Of a DNA stretch of 31,647 bases, positions 16,310-23,364 are shown piece after piece; position 1 is the first letter of the stretch, and each line of letters opens with the position of its first letter. Source of the DNA: an uncultured Bacteroidota bacterium (lineage in GTDB: Bacteria > Bacteroidota > Bacteroidia > Chitinophagales > Chitinophagaceae). The notes beneath the pieces are model-generated. The model searched no databases, was not told the origin of the DNA, and worked only from the letters and a program-made list of their open reading frames with translations. A program made the translations under genes and the position numbers. The stretch lies in NCBI GenBank assembly GCA_937928385.1, contig CALEZD010000055.1:1-31647 (forward strand). The letters run 5' to 3'.

Positions 16310-16545
16310 TAAGCAAAAGAAACGCGTGAATGAAAAGTCTGAACCTGTGACTCGTTGTTCTTATCACAAAATTGGATTAGAAAATTACCCAAACCATATT
16401 TTTCAACACTCTCTACGTACGCCGCATCTTCGTCATTATATGAACCGACTACATCGTTGCCAACAATTACAATATATTTACCATTGTATTCAGCAATTAG
16501 CCTATCCTTGTTGTCAAGGTAATATTTCAATTCTTTATCTAACAT
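16309..16545 (-). CDS. DUF5678-like small protein, partner of the protease
   Basis: 78 residues from the ATG at 16545 (MLDKELKYYLDNKDRLIAEY); a longer reading to 16596 would cross the predicted promoter. The pattern, a short helix, then YNGKYIVIVGNDVVGSYNDE, a helix, then KYGLGNFLIQFC, fits the DUF5678 type (helix - KYLVI - GxY - KYG-xFLIQ). Such small proteins are often found just upstream of retropepsin-like proteases, which is exactly the arrangement here, with a one-base overlap. Function unknown; a substrate, inhibitor or adaptor of the protease would be reasonable guesses. Confidence 0.7.
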   Translation of the reverse strand: MLDKELKYYLDNKDRLIAEYNGKYIVIVGNDVVGSYNDEDAAYVESVEKYGLGNFLIQFCDKNNESQVQTFHSRVSFA

Positions 16546-16562
16546 AGTAATTGTTCCCATAA

Positions 16563-16597
16563 CAAAGGTACAAAAGTCGTGCCTTAAGGCGCGCAAA
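16563..16597 (-). promoter_or_regulatory. Promoter of the protease operon with internal palindrome
   Basis: Read leftward: TTTG (16594-16597), 23 bases, TACCTTTG (16563-16570), then the ATG at 16545. The spacer holds a perfect 10-bp palindrome GCCTTAAGGC (16581-16590), placed where an operator would block polymerase. Confidence 0.6.
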
Positions 16598-16679
16598 GGT
16601 ATAGTATTTTGTTATAAATATAACATAGAAAACTATAACCTGTATCTGATTAACAAAAAAATGACAATTTAGTTGCCAC

Positions 16680-17606
16680 TTATTTGTTAATCAATTGGTT
16701 ATATGTAATCCTCGTACCTGACACTTTCCTTACAGCATCTTCAAAGCGTTCTACACTTGATTTATCACGGGTGTTATACCTGTAACCAAATTCGTTGCAA
16801 TAGTTATTCAGGTGCTTTACAGATACACTATGATAGATGCCGTAAATACCACGCTTCATAATTGACCAAAAGCCCTCTATTGTGTTAGTGTGGCTTTTGC
16901 CTACCACATACTCACCTAAGTCGTGACGCACAACGTTATGAGATTTAAATTCCTTATTCAATCCCCTGTAAGCACCGAAACCGTCTGTATGCAGGTTAGC
17001 ATCTGTTGAAACGTGCTGGCGAACGATTGGCTTTATAAACCTGCCGTTTGCTTCTTCTTCTTTGATAACACACAGCACAACCTTACCATTACGCTGCAAA
17101 AGACCTACCATAGGTGTTTTACCTACATAGCCTGTCAGTTCTTTAGGACGGCGTTTAGATTTATGCTTGTTACTCTCTTTACCGCCTATGTAAGTTTCGT
17201 CAATCTCAACATCACCGCTCAAAGGTTCAGTGCTATTATCTTTCAGCATTTCACGAATACGATGTAAAACAAACCAAGCGGATTTTTGAGTGATACCTAA
17301 AGTTTCTGCCAGTTGTACGGAGCTAACAGCTTTCTTTGATGTGGTACACAGGAACATAGCGGCAAACCAAGTCCTAAGACCGATTTTAGAGTTTTCAAAG
17401 ATTGTACCAACTGTAACGGAGAACTTTTTAGCGCACTCTTTCTCTCCACACTTATAACCCCTGTTAGTAGTGTACACTTTAATGCTGCCGCAATGAGGGC
17501 AAGCAGGATTACCAGCCCAGCGTTGTTCAGCATACCACGCTTTGCATGTTTCTTCGTCCTTAAAGAAATCGAGTAATGTTTGTAGATTTTTGAACTTCGT
17601 TATCAT
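16680..17606 (-). CDS. IS1595-family transposase
   Basis: 308 residues, apparently full length. The N-terminal zinc ribbon CPHCGS...KCGEKECAKKF (~36-62) is followed by a helix-turn-helix region (SVQLAETLGITQKSAWFVLH, ~96-115) and an ISXO2-like DDE core: VEIDETYIGG with Asp136, LHTDGFGAY with Asp208, and HTNTIEGFWSIMKRG with Asn241/Glu244 in the third position. This is the organisation of the IS1595 family, whose members often carry passenger genes. It is the only recombinase in the element and diverges from the gene at 17745 through a mirrored promoter region. No frameshift or stop is visible, so the element may be autonomous. Confidence 0.92.
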   Translation of the reverse strand: MITKFKNLQTLLDFFKDEETCKAWYAEQRWAGNPACPHCGSIKVYTTNRGYKCGEKECAKKFSVTVGTIFENSKIGLRTWFAAMFLCTTSKKAVSSVQLAETLGITQKSAWFVLHRIREMLKDNSTEPLSGDVEIDETYIGGKESNKHKSKRRPKELTGYVGKTPMVGLLQRNGKVVLCVIKEEEANGRFIKPIVRQHVSTDANLHTDGFGAYRGLNKEFKSHNVVRHDLGEYVVGKSHTNTIEGFWSIMKRGIYGIYHSVSVKHLNNYCNEFGYRYNTRDKSSVERFEDAVRKVSGTRITYNQLINK

Positions 17607-17619
17607 TTTAGCGTTGTTT

Positions 17620-17731
17620 ACGATGTAAAATTAGGTATTTAATGGGACTAATCCAAATTAATGGGTAACTATTTTTAAATTTACTTAGTCAATATTTGGC
17701 AAATCCGAAATAATACCTACTTTTACATCGT
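17620..17731. promoter_or_regulatory. Mirrored divergent promoters
   Basis: Two arms, 17620-17639 and 17712-17731, are inverted repeats matching at 19 of 20 bases (AATACCTAMTTTTACATCGT). Each contains the -7 box of its gene: leftward TTTG-N20-TAATTTTA (17626-17657), rightward TTTG-N19-TACTTTTA (17695-17725). Each arm stops exactly 13 bases before its start codon, at 17606 and 17745. Confidence 0.8.
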
Positions 17732-17744
17732 CAATAGTTAGTCT

Positions 17745-18530
17745 ATGGAAAATAACACAACTGAAAAAGCCGTTAATGGCAAGGCTGAGAAAACAAGCAG
17801 TGCTGGGTATCCATTCGAAAGCATACCAGATGGGTTAGCTCATGTAGATGCGATTGTTGCAGATAGCGGAAGCCATTCTGTTATATCAAGGGAAGAAATT
17901 AGCGCAAGTGTAGGTAAAAAGGTTAATACCTTAGGATTGTATTTTTCTACATGGGTGCAGTACGGTATGCTGGAGGTTGTACGGGGGGCTGGATACAAAC
18001 CCACTCCATTATATAAAAAGTACAGCGATAAGACATACGACCACCATGAACTGGAAGCTAAATTAGAGATGTTTAATAACGTCCCGCTGTATAAGAAGAT
18101 TATTGAAAATCTCAATAATCAGATTTTGCCTAACGAGCTTAAATTTCAAAATATCTTAAAAGAAGAACCATATAATGTAAATGCCAATTCTGCTAAAGTT
18201 GCGGCTAAGATATTTTTCGAAAACGCAAAGCACCTTGGGTTAATAAACAGGCTAAACAAGTTTAGTTTTTCATTAACCCCAAACGGTCATGAATTGCCGC
18301 CAAAGGACTTGCCGCCAAAGGATGAGCCACAACAAAAGCCACCCCCGCCGCCAAGCCAATCGTTTTTAACGTTGCAAGTACCAATGAGTTCGGGGGTGCT
18401 GGCTGAAATAAAATTCCCTAAAGAATATACAGATGATGATTTAGACCTTATTGCAGCCATTACTATTGCGTATAAAAAAGTGAAAAAGCCGCAAGATAGC
18501 GGCTCTAAGAAATTTAGTTTGGACGACTAA
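17745..18530 (+). CDS. Winged-helix-like protein with proline-rich linker
   Basis: 261 residues, cytoplasmic, transposon cargo. After a ~20-residue polar tail, ~25-95 reads as a winged helix (DSGSHSVISREEISASVGKK, then LYFSTWVQYGMLEVV) and ~100-178 as a second helical or winged domain ending in LGLINRLNKFSFSLTPNG. Then comes a proline-rich linker (LPPKDLPPKDEPQQKPPPPP) and a C-terminal segment ~205-245 with VLAEIKFPKEYTDDDLDLIA, a short strand-strand-helix module seen at the ends of several prokaryotic DNA-binding and antitoxin-like proteins. The overall layout recalls DUF5343-type proteins, a tentative match. Its promoter is the mirror image of the transposase promoter, so it could regulate both. 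A GCCGC/GCGGC hairpin lies just before the stop. Confidence 0.65.
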   Translation: MENNTTEKAVNGKAEKTSSAGYPFESIPDGLAHVDAIVADSGSHSVISREEISASVGKKVNTLGLYFSTWVQYGMLEVVRGAGYKPTPLYKKYSDKTYDHHELEAKLEMFNNVPLYKKIIENLNNQILPNELKFQNILKEEPYNVNANSAKVAAKIFFENAKHLGLINRLNKFSFSLTPNGHELPPKDLPPKDEPQQKPPPPPSQSFLTLQVPMSSGVLAEIKFPKEYTDDDLDLIAAITIAYKKVKKPQDSGSKKFSLDD

Positions 18531-18535
18531 ATATA

Positions 18536-18607
18536 CGGGGCTCGTCTAAGGTAGGACGCCAGTCTTTCAAACTGGAAATGGTGAGTTCGACCCTCACCGC
18601 TCTGCCA
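18536..18607 (+). tRNA. tRNA-Glu(TTC)-like gene inside the transposon
   Basis: A cloverleaf can be drawn. Acceptor CGGGGC pairs with GCTCTG (six pairs, two of them G-U). T8-C9 is followed by a D arm GTC-TAAGGTAG-GAC. The anticodon stem is CCAGT/ACTGG with loop CTTTCAA, anticodon TTC at 18566-18568. The T arm is GTGAG-TTCGACC-CTCAC (extendable by one pair), and CCA is encoded at 18605-18607. Oddities: the acceptor stem is one pair short and no discriminator base separates it from CCA. It could be a working variant tRNA, a decayed copy or a tRNA mimic. It begins 5 bases after the stop of the gene at 17745. Confidence 0.65.
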
Positions 18608-18609
18608 AA

Positions 18610-18719
18610 GCTGTTTCCCGACAGCCAAAACAATATGAGCGTAAAAATATCCGCTCTTTGCCTCACACACCAGCCGCCTCATTTGCGGTTTCCCATTAGA
18701 CGCAAGTGGTGTTGTGAGG
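18610..18719 (+). other. Series of hairpins downstream of the tRNA-like gene
   Basis: Three stems follow the tRNA: GCTGT/ACAGC (18610-18625); GAGCG/CGCTC (18637-18656) followed by TTTG; and a long stem CCTCACACACC/GGTGTTGTGAGG (18661-18671 with 18708-18719, one bulge) enclosing CCGC/GCGG (18674-18688). No convincing protein reads through this part. It may be a processed trailer, a leader for the gene at 18768, or a separate structured RNA. Confidence 0.5.
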
Positions 18720-18767
18720 GTTGTTTTGTTTTACAAAGGTAATGAATATTCCGTAAATTTACTATAT

Positions 18768-19115
18768 ATGAGTGAAAAAGACGATAAAAAGACTAAAAAA
18801 CGGGCTTCCAAATACGAGGAGAAAGTGACCTTTGACGGCACTTTTGAGGACATGGTGAAAATATCCGTTAAGGACGCTGAAAAGCGTGTAAAAGAGCGTA
18901 AAGAAGACGTAGGGGATATATACCATTCAAAGCATCTGAACGAATCTATCGACCTTAACTCTTACAGGGTTACTGCCGAATATAACAGCGAACCATACTA
19001 TTATATTTTATTCAAGGGTACTAAAATAGAATGGAAGTATTTAGACAAAGAGAAGAGGGACAAAGAAATCAAAGCAATAAGAGAACAGAAATCTAAATTA
19101 AATGCCGCTAAATAA
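18768..19115 (+). CDS. Small highly charged protein, transposon cargo
   Basis: 115 residues from the ATG at 18768 (MSEKDDKKTKKRASKYEEKV); a GTG 18 codons upstream lies in the hairpin region. The part SKYEEKVTFDGTFEDMVKIS resembles the short Bacteroidota proteins with a KYxEKLxxxGTFxDxIxxSV pattern, whose function is unknown to me. The middle (ESIDLNSYRVTAEYNSEPYY) is beta-rich and the C-terminus (EKRDKEIKAIREQKSKLNAA) is a charged helix. No signal peptide or membrane helix. A possible -7 box TAAATTTA lies at 18753-18760, only 7 bases before the ATG. The stop codon lies inside the terminator hairpin. Confidence 0.65.
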   Translation: MSEKDDKKTKKRASKYEEKVTFDGTFEDMVKISVKDAEKRVKERKEDVGDIYHSKHLNESIDLNSYRVTAEYNSEPYYYILFKGTKIEWKYLDKEKRDKEIKAIREQKSKLNAAK

Positions 19116-19130
19116 GCGGCTTATTTTTTA
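19104..19130 (+). terminator. Outward terminator at right transposon end
   Basis: GCCGCT-AAATA-AGCGGC followed by TTATTTTTTA. The loop contains the stop codon of the small charged protein; the 3' stem and T tract are in the terminal inverted repeat. Confidence 0.8.
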
Positions 19131-19162
19131 CCCCACCTTGTCCCAACACGTATATAGTTACC
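19116..19162 (-). repeat. Right terminal inverted repeat (47 bp)
   Basis: Exact reverse complement of the left repeat at 15621-15667. Confidence 0.95.
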
Positions 19163-19170
19163 CCATTTGG
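19163..19170. repeat. Target site duplication, right
   Basis: CCATTTGG, identical to 15613-15620. It lies 9 bases from the stop codon of the porin gene. Confidence 0.85.
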
Positions 19171-19179
19171 GGTTGGGAT

Positions 19180-20286
19180 TTAATGGTTCTTCCTGTTATT
19201 AAATCTCACCGCCAGTGAAGTAGTCAGCAGGTAGTTGTCGTTATACAAAGCATTACCCCTTTGGAATACGGGGTCTTCGGATACGTAGAGTTTGCCTTCG
19301 ATACGCCAGAGCAGGTTGTTAGTGAGCCAACGGTCGTGGCCGAGGCTGATAGCCCATACATTGAAACCGGGACCGGGCGTAGCAGCATCAGGTGTGAATA
19401 TCACGCTGTAGGGGTCGTAAAAACGTTCTTCGCGCAATACCCAGGCGGTACGCTGGGTGGGCAGGTAACGCAGCACCAGTGAGGTGCCCAGCCATTCGTC
19501 GTATTTGTAGGGCGAACTGCTGAAAAAGGTCTCCTGCATGCCGAGGTCGATGGTAGCTGTGAACTCAAATTTCCTCGCAAACTTCAGCGTGGTGTACATG
19601 TCTATGAAATAACGCATCCGCTTCATAGTATCGGGGAAGTCGTTACCGACAAATGTGCTGAGGTTGAAAATTACGTTTTTGTTAGGCCTACGGGTTATCT
19701 GAAGTCCCCCGGCGGGTGTGGAGTTGCCATGGCTGCGCTGTATGCGCTGCCAGCCGTTGAGGTGCAGGAGGGCTATATAAAATTTCTCATTGAGCGATGT
19801 ATAACTGAGCCTGACACCCGCCTCGTAGTAGGGAGAGCCTTCGGCTATCATGCTGCGGGTAAGTGTGCCATTGTCCATGCCCATTACCGTTTCCTGCCCG
19901 ATGTGCGAAGGGAAGATACCTGCATCTACCCATAGCTCGCGTTTCTTATGCAAGCGGAAACCTGCGTTGGCTTCGTAAATATTTTTTAACACGCCGGGCT
20001 CTCCTACCAGGTTGGCATTGGCGTAGGTACCCGCCATCACGCCGATGTTGGCACGTACACGGTCTTTATTATAAATAGCACGCAGCATCGCCAGGTTGAG
20101 ATTTACCTCGTTGTGCCGGTTGTGGTTGACCACAAAGCCGGGGCGGTTGTTGTCTCCGGGAGTATTGAAATCGTAACCATAATACAGTTCGGCGTAGCCT
20201 TCGATTACCAGTGGTTTTTGCTCCTCTTGTGCAGAAGTGTGAAAGGCTAATGCCAGGAATGCTGTAATGAGTAATGGGTGCTTCAT
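19180..20286 (-). CDS. BBP2-type outer membrane beta-barrel porin
   Basis: 368 residues. Signal peptide at 1-19 (MKHPLLITAFLALAFHTSA, cleaved before QEEQK). The mature protein begins IEGYAELYYGYDFN and continues as alternating amphipathic strands with aromatic girdles (VNHNRHNEVNLNLAMLRAIY, ELWVDAGIFPSHIG, FYIALLHLNGWQRIQ), ending in a strand with terminal residues SLAVRFNNRKNH. The motif DAGIFPSHIGQE is characteristic of the putative beta-barrel porin-2 (OmpL-like) family. Transport specificity unknown. The final residue is His rather than Phe, so outer-membrane insertion may depend on an internal strand signal. Single gene. Confidence 0.82.
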   Translation of the reverse strand: MKHPLLITAFLALAFHTSAQEEQKPLVIEGYAELYYGYDFNTPGDNNRPGFVVNHNRHNEVNLNLAMLRAIYNKDRVRANIGVMAGTYANANLVGEPGVLKNIYEANAGFRLHKKRELWVDAGIFPSHIGQETVMGMDNGTLTRSMIAEGSPYYEAGVRLSYTSLNEKFYIALLHLNGWQRIQRSHGNSTPAGGLQITRRPNKNVIFNLSTFVGNDFPDTMKRMRYFIDMYTTLKFARKFEFTATIDLGMQETFFSSSPYKYDEWLGTSLVLRYLPTQRTAWVLREERFYDPYSVIFTPDAATPGPGFNVWAISLGHDRWLTNNLLWRIEGKLYVSEDPVFQRGNALYNDNYLLTTSLAVRFNNRKNH

Positions 20287-20347
20287 GTAATAAAGATAAT
20301 GAAGGAGGGGATAAACCGCAAAGGGAGCGGACGCTCGTTTTATCTTA

Positions 20348-20408
20348 GGTCTGAGCGGGGATGCTCAGACCAGTGGGATTTTTCCCCCTATCCCCCTAAA
20401 GGGGAGAC
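20348..20408. repeat. Intergenic REP-like palindrome plus dispersed 28-bp repeat
   Basis: GGTCTGAGC-GGGGAT-GCTCAGACC (20348-20371) is a perfect 9-bp stem, followed by CAGTGGG as in the copy at 4301-4323. 20381-20408 is identical to 8321-8348. Together they fill most of the gap between two minus-strand genes. Confidence 0.85.
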
Positions 20409-20547
20409 TAATTTTGTAAAACTAGTTATCATATCCACCATTCGGGCCGAGGTCTTTCGCGTGTGTACCCCTAAATTCCCTTACAGGGGACTTTCTAACT
20501 AATACCTCTTCGTTTGACGGCCTTGATTTAATTGGGGTACTTCTTTT

Positions 20548-21465
20548 CTAAAAATACAGCGGCCGGAAAATGAGTTTACCGTTGGTATTGTACTCTAACG
20601 CAGGTGCGGGTATTTTTATGGTCAGGTATTCCAGTATGGCGTTGATGGTTTTGCTGCGGGTTTTTATAGCCGACAGGTTGATGTCGGGCGAAATATAAAA
20701 CTGCCTGTACCTTTCTATATCTGCACGGTCGTGGTACTTGCCGTTTACATCTTTCCATGTATTGTAGTAGGCGCCATACATATCTTCGGCACCGTAGCCC
20801 ACAGCTATATTCAGCCATTTGGGCCAGCGTTTATAAAAGTCGTGTACGCTTACCGACAGCCAGTAGGTTTGCGCGTTATAGTCCTTGAGTATGCGCTCGG
20901 CAGGATGAGTGCCATATACCTGGTCGGCACGGTCGGCCAGTTGTGCAGGGCTGTACTTGCGTATATGCGCGCTGAACTTGAATTGTATCCTCTGCTCCTG
21001 CCAGGCCAGCTCCTGTGCGGCATACATAGCGCCGCCCAACACATTGGCACCCATATCTCCCCAGCTGAACCCCCACTCTGCCGACATACCATCCAACACT
21101 TCTATAACTGTAAGAAAAGTAATGCCTGCCGCAGAGCCGTAGATGACGCTTTTCTTCCTGTCTAACCCAGCCCAGGTGTACATACCCGATAGCGGCCCGG
21201 CAAAACTGTAGGCAGCGTACACATGGCCCAGTTTATCCATCTGGCACCATTCGCCCATATCATCTTTGGCATGAAACGGGCTGCTCTCGTAGTCTTTGTA
21301 CCAGGCCTCGTTGAGCCCGTACAACATAAAACCTGTAGTGAGCGCCTGTGTACCGGCAACAAAAGCCAGCCGTGCGGGTTTGATACGGCTACTGTCCGCG
21401 ACATCCTGGGCGGACAGGTTGTAGTTGATAAAAAGCAGCAGGCAAAGGAGTATGTTCCGTATCAT
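20548..21465 (-). CDS. DUF2279 family exported protein
   Basis: 305 residues with a signal peptide (MIRNILLCLLLFINYNLSAQ). The body matches DUF2279: YKDYESSPFHAKDD, DKLGHVYAAYSFAG, then hydrophobic helices and EVLDGMSAEWGFSWGDMGAN, a motif with conserved acidic and aromatic residues. The second half is beta-rich (YWLSVSVHDFYKRWPKWLNIAVGYGAE) and may dock to the outer membrane. Function of the family is unknown, though members are common near envelope genes in Bacteroidota. Alone in its transcription unit, divergent from ftcD. Confidence 0.8.
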   Translation of the reverse strand: MIRNILLCLLLFINYNLSAQDVADSSRIKPARLAFVAGTQALTTGFMLYGLNEAWYKDYESSPFHAKDDMGEWCQMDKLGHVYAAYSFAGPLSGMYTWAGLDRKKSVIYGSAAGITFLTVIEVLDGMSAEWGFSWGDMGANVLGGAMYAAQELAWQEQRIQFKFSAHIRKYSPAQLADRADQVYGTHPAERILKDYNAQTYWLSVSVHDFYKRWPKWLNIAVGYGAEDMYGAYYNTWKDVNGKYHDRADIERYRQFYISPDINLSAIKTRSKTINAILEYLTIKIPAPALEYNTNGKLIFRPLYF

Positions 21466-21542
21466 TCAAAACAGGCTTGCAGATAATTGCGGGGCTAAAT
21501 ATATTAATGACTGGCGTAATTAAGATACAATCTGTCCGATTA

Positions 21543-21571
21543 TTGCTACTTATCACAAGTTCTTACCTTTG
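21543..21571 (+). promoter_or_regulatory. Promoter of ftcD
   Basis: TTG (21543-21545), 18 bases, TACCTTTG (21564-21571), then the ATG at 21595. Confidence 0.6.
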
Positions 21572-21594
21572 CACCCAAAGCACAAAAAACAGTC

Positions 21595-23283
21595 ATGAAG
21601 GATTTCAGCAATGCTATTATAGAATGCGTACCCAACTTCAGCGAAGGGCGCAATATGGATATCATCAAACAAATAACTGACGAGGTGGAAAAAGTGGAGG
21701 GTGCTACCCTGCTGGATGTAGACCCCGGCAAAGCTACCAATCGTACGGTAGTGACTTTTGTAGGTAATCCTGAAGCTGTAATAGAAGCTGCATACCAAGC
21801 TATAAAAAAGGCAGGTGAACTGATAGACATGCGTAACCATACAGGCGAACACCCGCGTATGGGCGCCACCGACGTATGTCCGCTAATACCTATATCCGGT
21901 ATTACGATGGAAGAAACCGTGGAATTTGCTAAAAAGCTGGCAAAGCGTGTAGGCGAAGAATTAGGCATACCCGTGTACCTGTATGAATATGCCGCGGGCT
22001 CTGACTACCGCCGTAACCTGGCCGATATACGTAGCGGCGAATACGAAGGCATAGCTGATAAAATAACCAAAACTGACTGGAAGCCTGACTACGGGCCCGC
22101 ACAATTCAACGCCAAGAGCGGGAATACTGCTATAGGTGTTCGCGAATTCCTGATAGCATATAACGTGAACCTGAACACTACCTCTACCCGCCGTGCCAAT
22201 TCGGTAGCTTTTGACGTACGCGAAAAAGGCCGTACGAAGAAAGACGAGAAAGGCAAACCAGCGAAAGACGCCAACGGTGAATTGATATGGGAGCCGGGGC
22301 TGCTAAAAAATGTAAAAGGCATAGGCTGGTATATAGAAGAATATGGTATAGCCCAGATATCTATGAACCTGACCAACATGAACGTAACTCCGCTGCATGT
22401 GGCGTTTGATACCGTATGCGAGCGTGCTACAGCGCGTGGCCTGCGTGTGACAGGTAGCGAACTGGTAGGGCTGGTGCCGTTGCAGGCAATGGTGGAAGCA
22501 GGGAAATTCTTCCTGAGGAAGCAGCAGCGCAGTGTGGGTGTTGGTGATGCTGAATTAGTGAGGATAGCTATCAAGTCGATGGGGCTGGATGAACTGGCAC
22601 CCTTTGACCCGCAGAAGAAAATAATAGAATACGCCATGCAGAACGCCAACGCTAAAAAGCTGGTGGGCATGACGCTTGATAAATTTGCATTGGAAACAGC
22701 CAGTGAAAGTCCCGCACCGGGTGGTGGCTCAATAGCTGCTTATTGCGGTGCTTTAGGCGCTGCACTGGCTACTATGGTGGCCAACCTGTCATCGCACAAA
22801 AAAGGATGGGATGAGCGCTGGGAAGAATTCAGCAACTACGCCGAGCAGGGGCAGGAAATGGTAAAAGAGATGCTGCACCTGGTAGATGAAGACACCAATG
22901 CTTTCAACCAGATAATGGCTGCATTCGGACTGCCTAAGGGCAATGATGAGGAAAAAGCTGCACGTAAAGCTGCTATTGACGCAGCTACTATCAATGCTAT
23001 AAAAGTACCATACCGTACTATGGAGCTGGCGTATCAGTCGTTTGACCTGGCGAAGGCGATGGCTGAAATCGGCAACCCCAACAGCGTTAGTGATGCGGGT
23101 GTAGGTGCGCTGTGCGCCCGGGCGGCTGTAAAAGGCGCTTACCTGAACGTGATTATCAACGCGCAGGACCTGAAAGACAATGCGGAAGTGAAAGTGCTGG
23201 TAGAAAACGCCAGACTGATGAATGAAGCTGCAGACCGCATGGAGCAGGAAATATGGGCGATTGTGAACGGGAAGATCAAGTAA
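21595..23283 (+). CDS. ftcD: Formimidoyltransferase-cyclodeaminase (fused)
   Basis: 562 residues, bifunctional cytoplasmic enzyme of histidine breakdown: moves the formimino group from formiminoglutamate to tetrahydrofolate, then releases ammonia to give 5,10-methenyl-THF. Residues 1-~325 are the formimidoyltransferase: CVPNFSEGRN at the start and NHTGEHPRMGATDVCP with the catalytic His82. Residues ~358-562 are the cyclodeaminase (SESPAPGGGSIAAYCGAL). Between them is a normal-length linker. A Lys/Asp-rich insertion at ~208-232 (GRTKKDEKGKPAKD) is the only loop that stands out. Other hut genes are not in this window. Confidence 0.95.
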   Translation: MKDFSNAIIECVPNFSEGRNMDIIKQITDEVEKVEGATLLDVDPGKATNRTVVTFVGNPEAVIEAAYQAIKKAGELIDMRNHTGEHPRMGATDVCPLIPISGITMEETVEFAKKLAKRVGEELGIPVYLYEYAAGSDYRRNLADIRSGEYEGIADKITKTDWKPDYGPAQFNAKSGNTAIGVREFLIAYNVNLNTTSTRRANSVAFDVREKGRTKKDEKGKPAKDANGELIWEPGLLKNVKGIGWYIEEYGIAQISMNLTNMNVTPLHVAFDTVCERATARGLRVTGSELVGLVPLQAMVEAGKFFLRKQQRSVGVGDAELVRIAIKSMGLDELAPFDPQKKIIEYAMQNANAKKLVGMTLDKFALETASESPAPGGGSIAAYCGALGAALATMVANLSSHKKGWDERWEEFSNYAEQGQEMVKEMLHLVDEDTNAFNQIMAAFGLPKGNDEEKAARKAAIDAATINAIKVPYRTMELAYQSFDLAKAMAEIGNPNSVSDAGVGALCARAAVKGAYLNVIINAQDLKDNAEVKVLVENARLMNEAADRMEQEIWAIVNGKIK

Positions 23284-23364
23284 TTTTCAAAATTTTTCAG
23301 AAAAGTTAAAACCATAACAGAAAACGCTTCGTAAATACATCTGAAACCAAAAAATTCAGATGTT

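Larger units (their letters stand above)
15621..19162. mobile_element. IS1595-type transposon with passenger genes
   Basis: 3542 bp. The ends 15621-15667 and 19116-19162 are perfect inverted repeats of 47 bp (beginning GGTAACTATATACGTGTTGG). They are flanked by the direct repeat CCATTTGG. The element carries a DDE transposase (16680), a retropepsin-like protease operon (15686, 16309), a winged-helix-like protein (17745), a tRNA-Glu-like gene (18536) and a small charged protein (18768). It sits in the gap between two convergent chromosomal genes, 10 bp past the stop of the porin gene, so it disrupts nothing. Perfect ends and an intact transposase suggest recent movement. Confidence 0.92.

Noticed and set aside
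18536..18607. Insertion hot spot in which the tRNA is the attachment site
   Set aside because: The tRNA lies in the middle of the element; the ends and the duplication are elsewhere.
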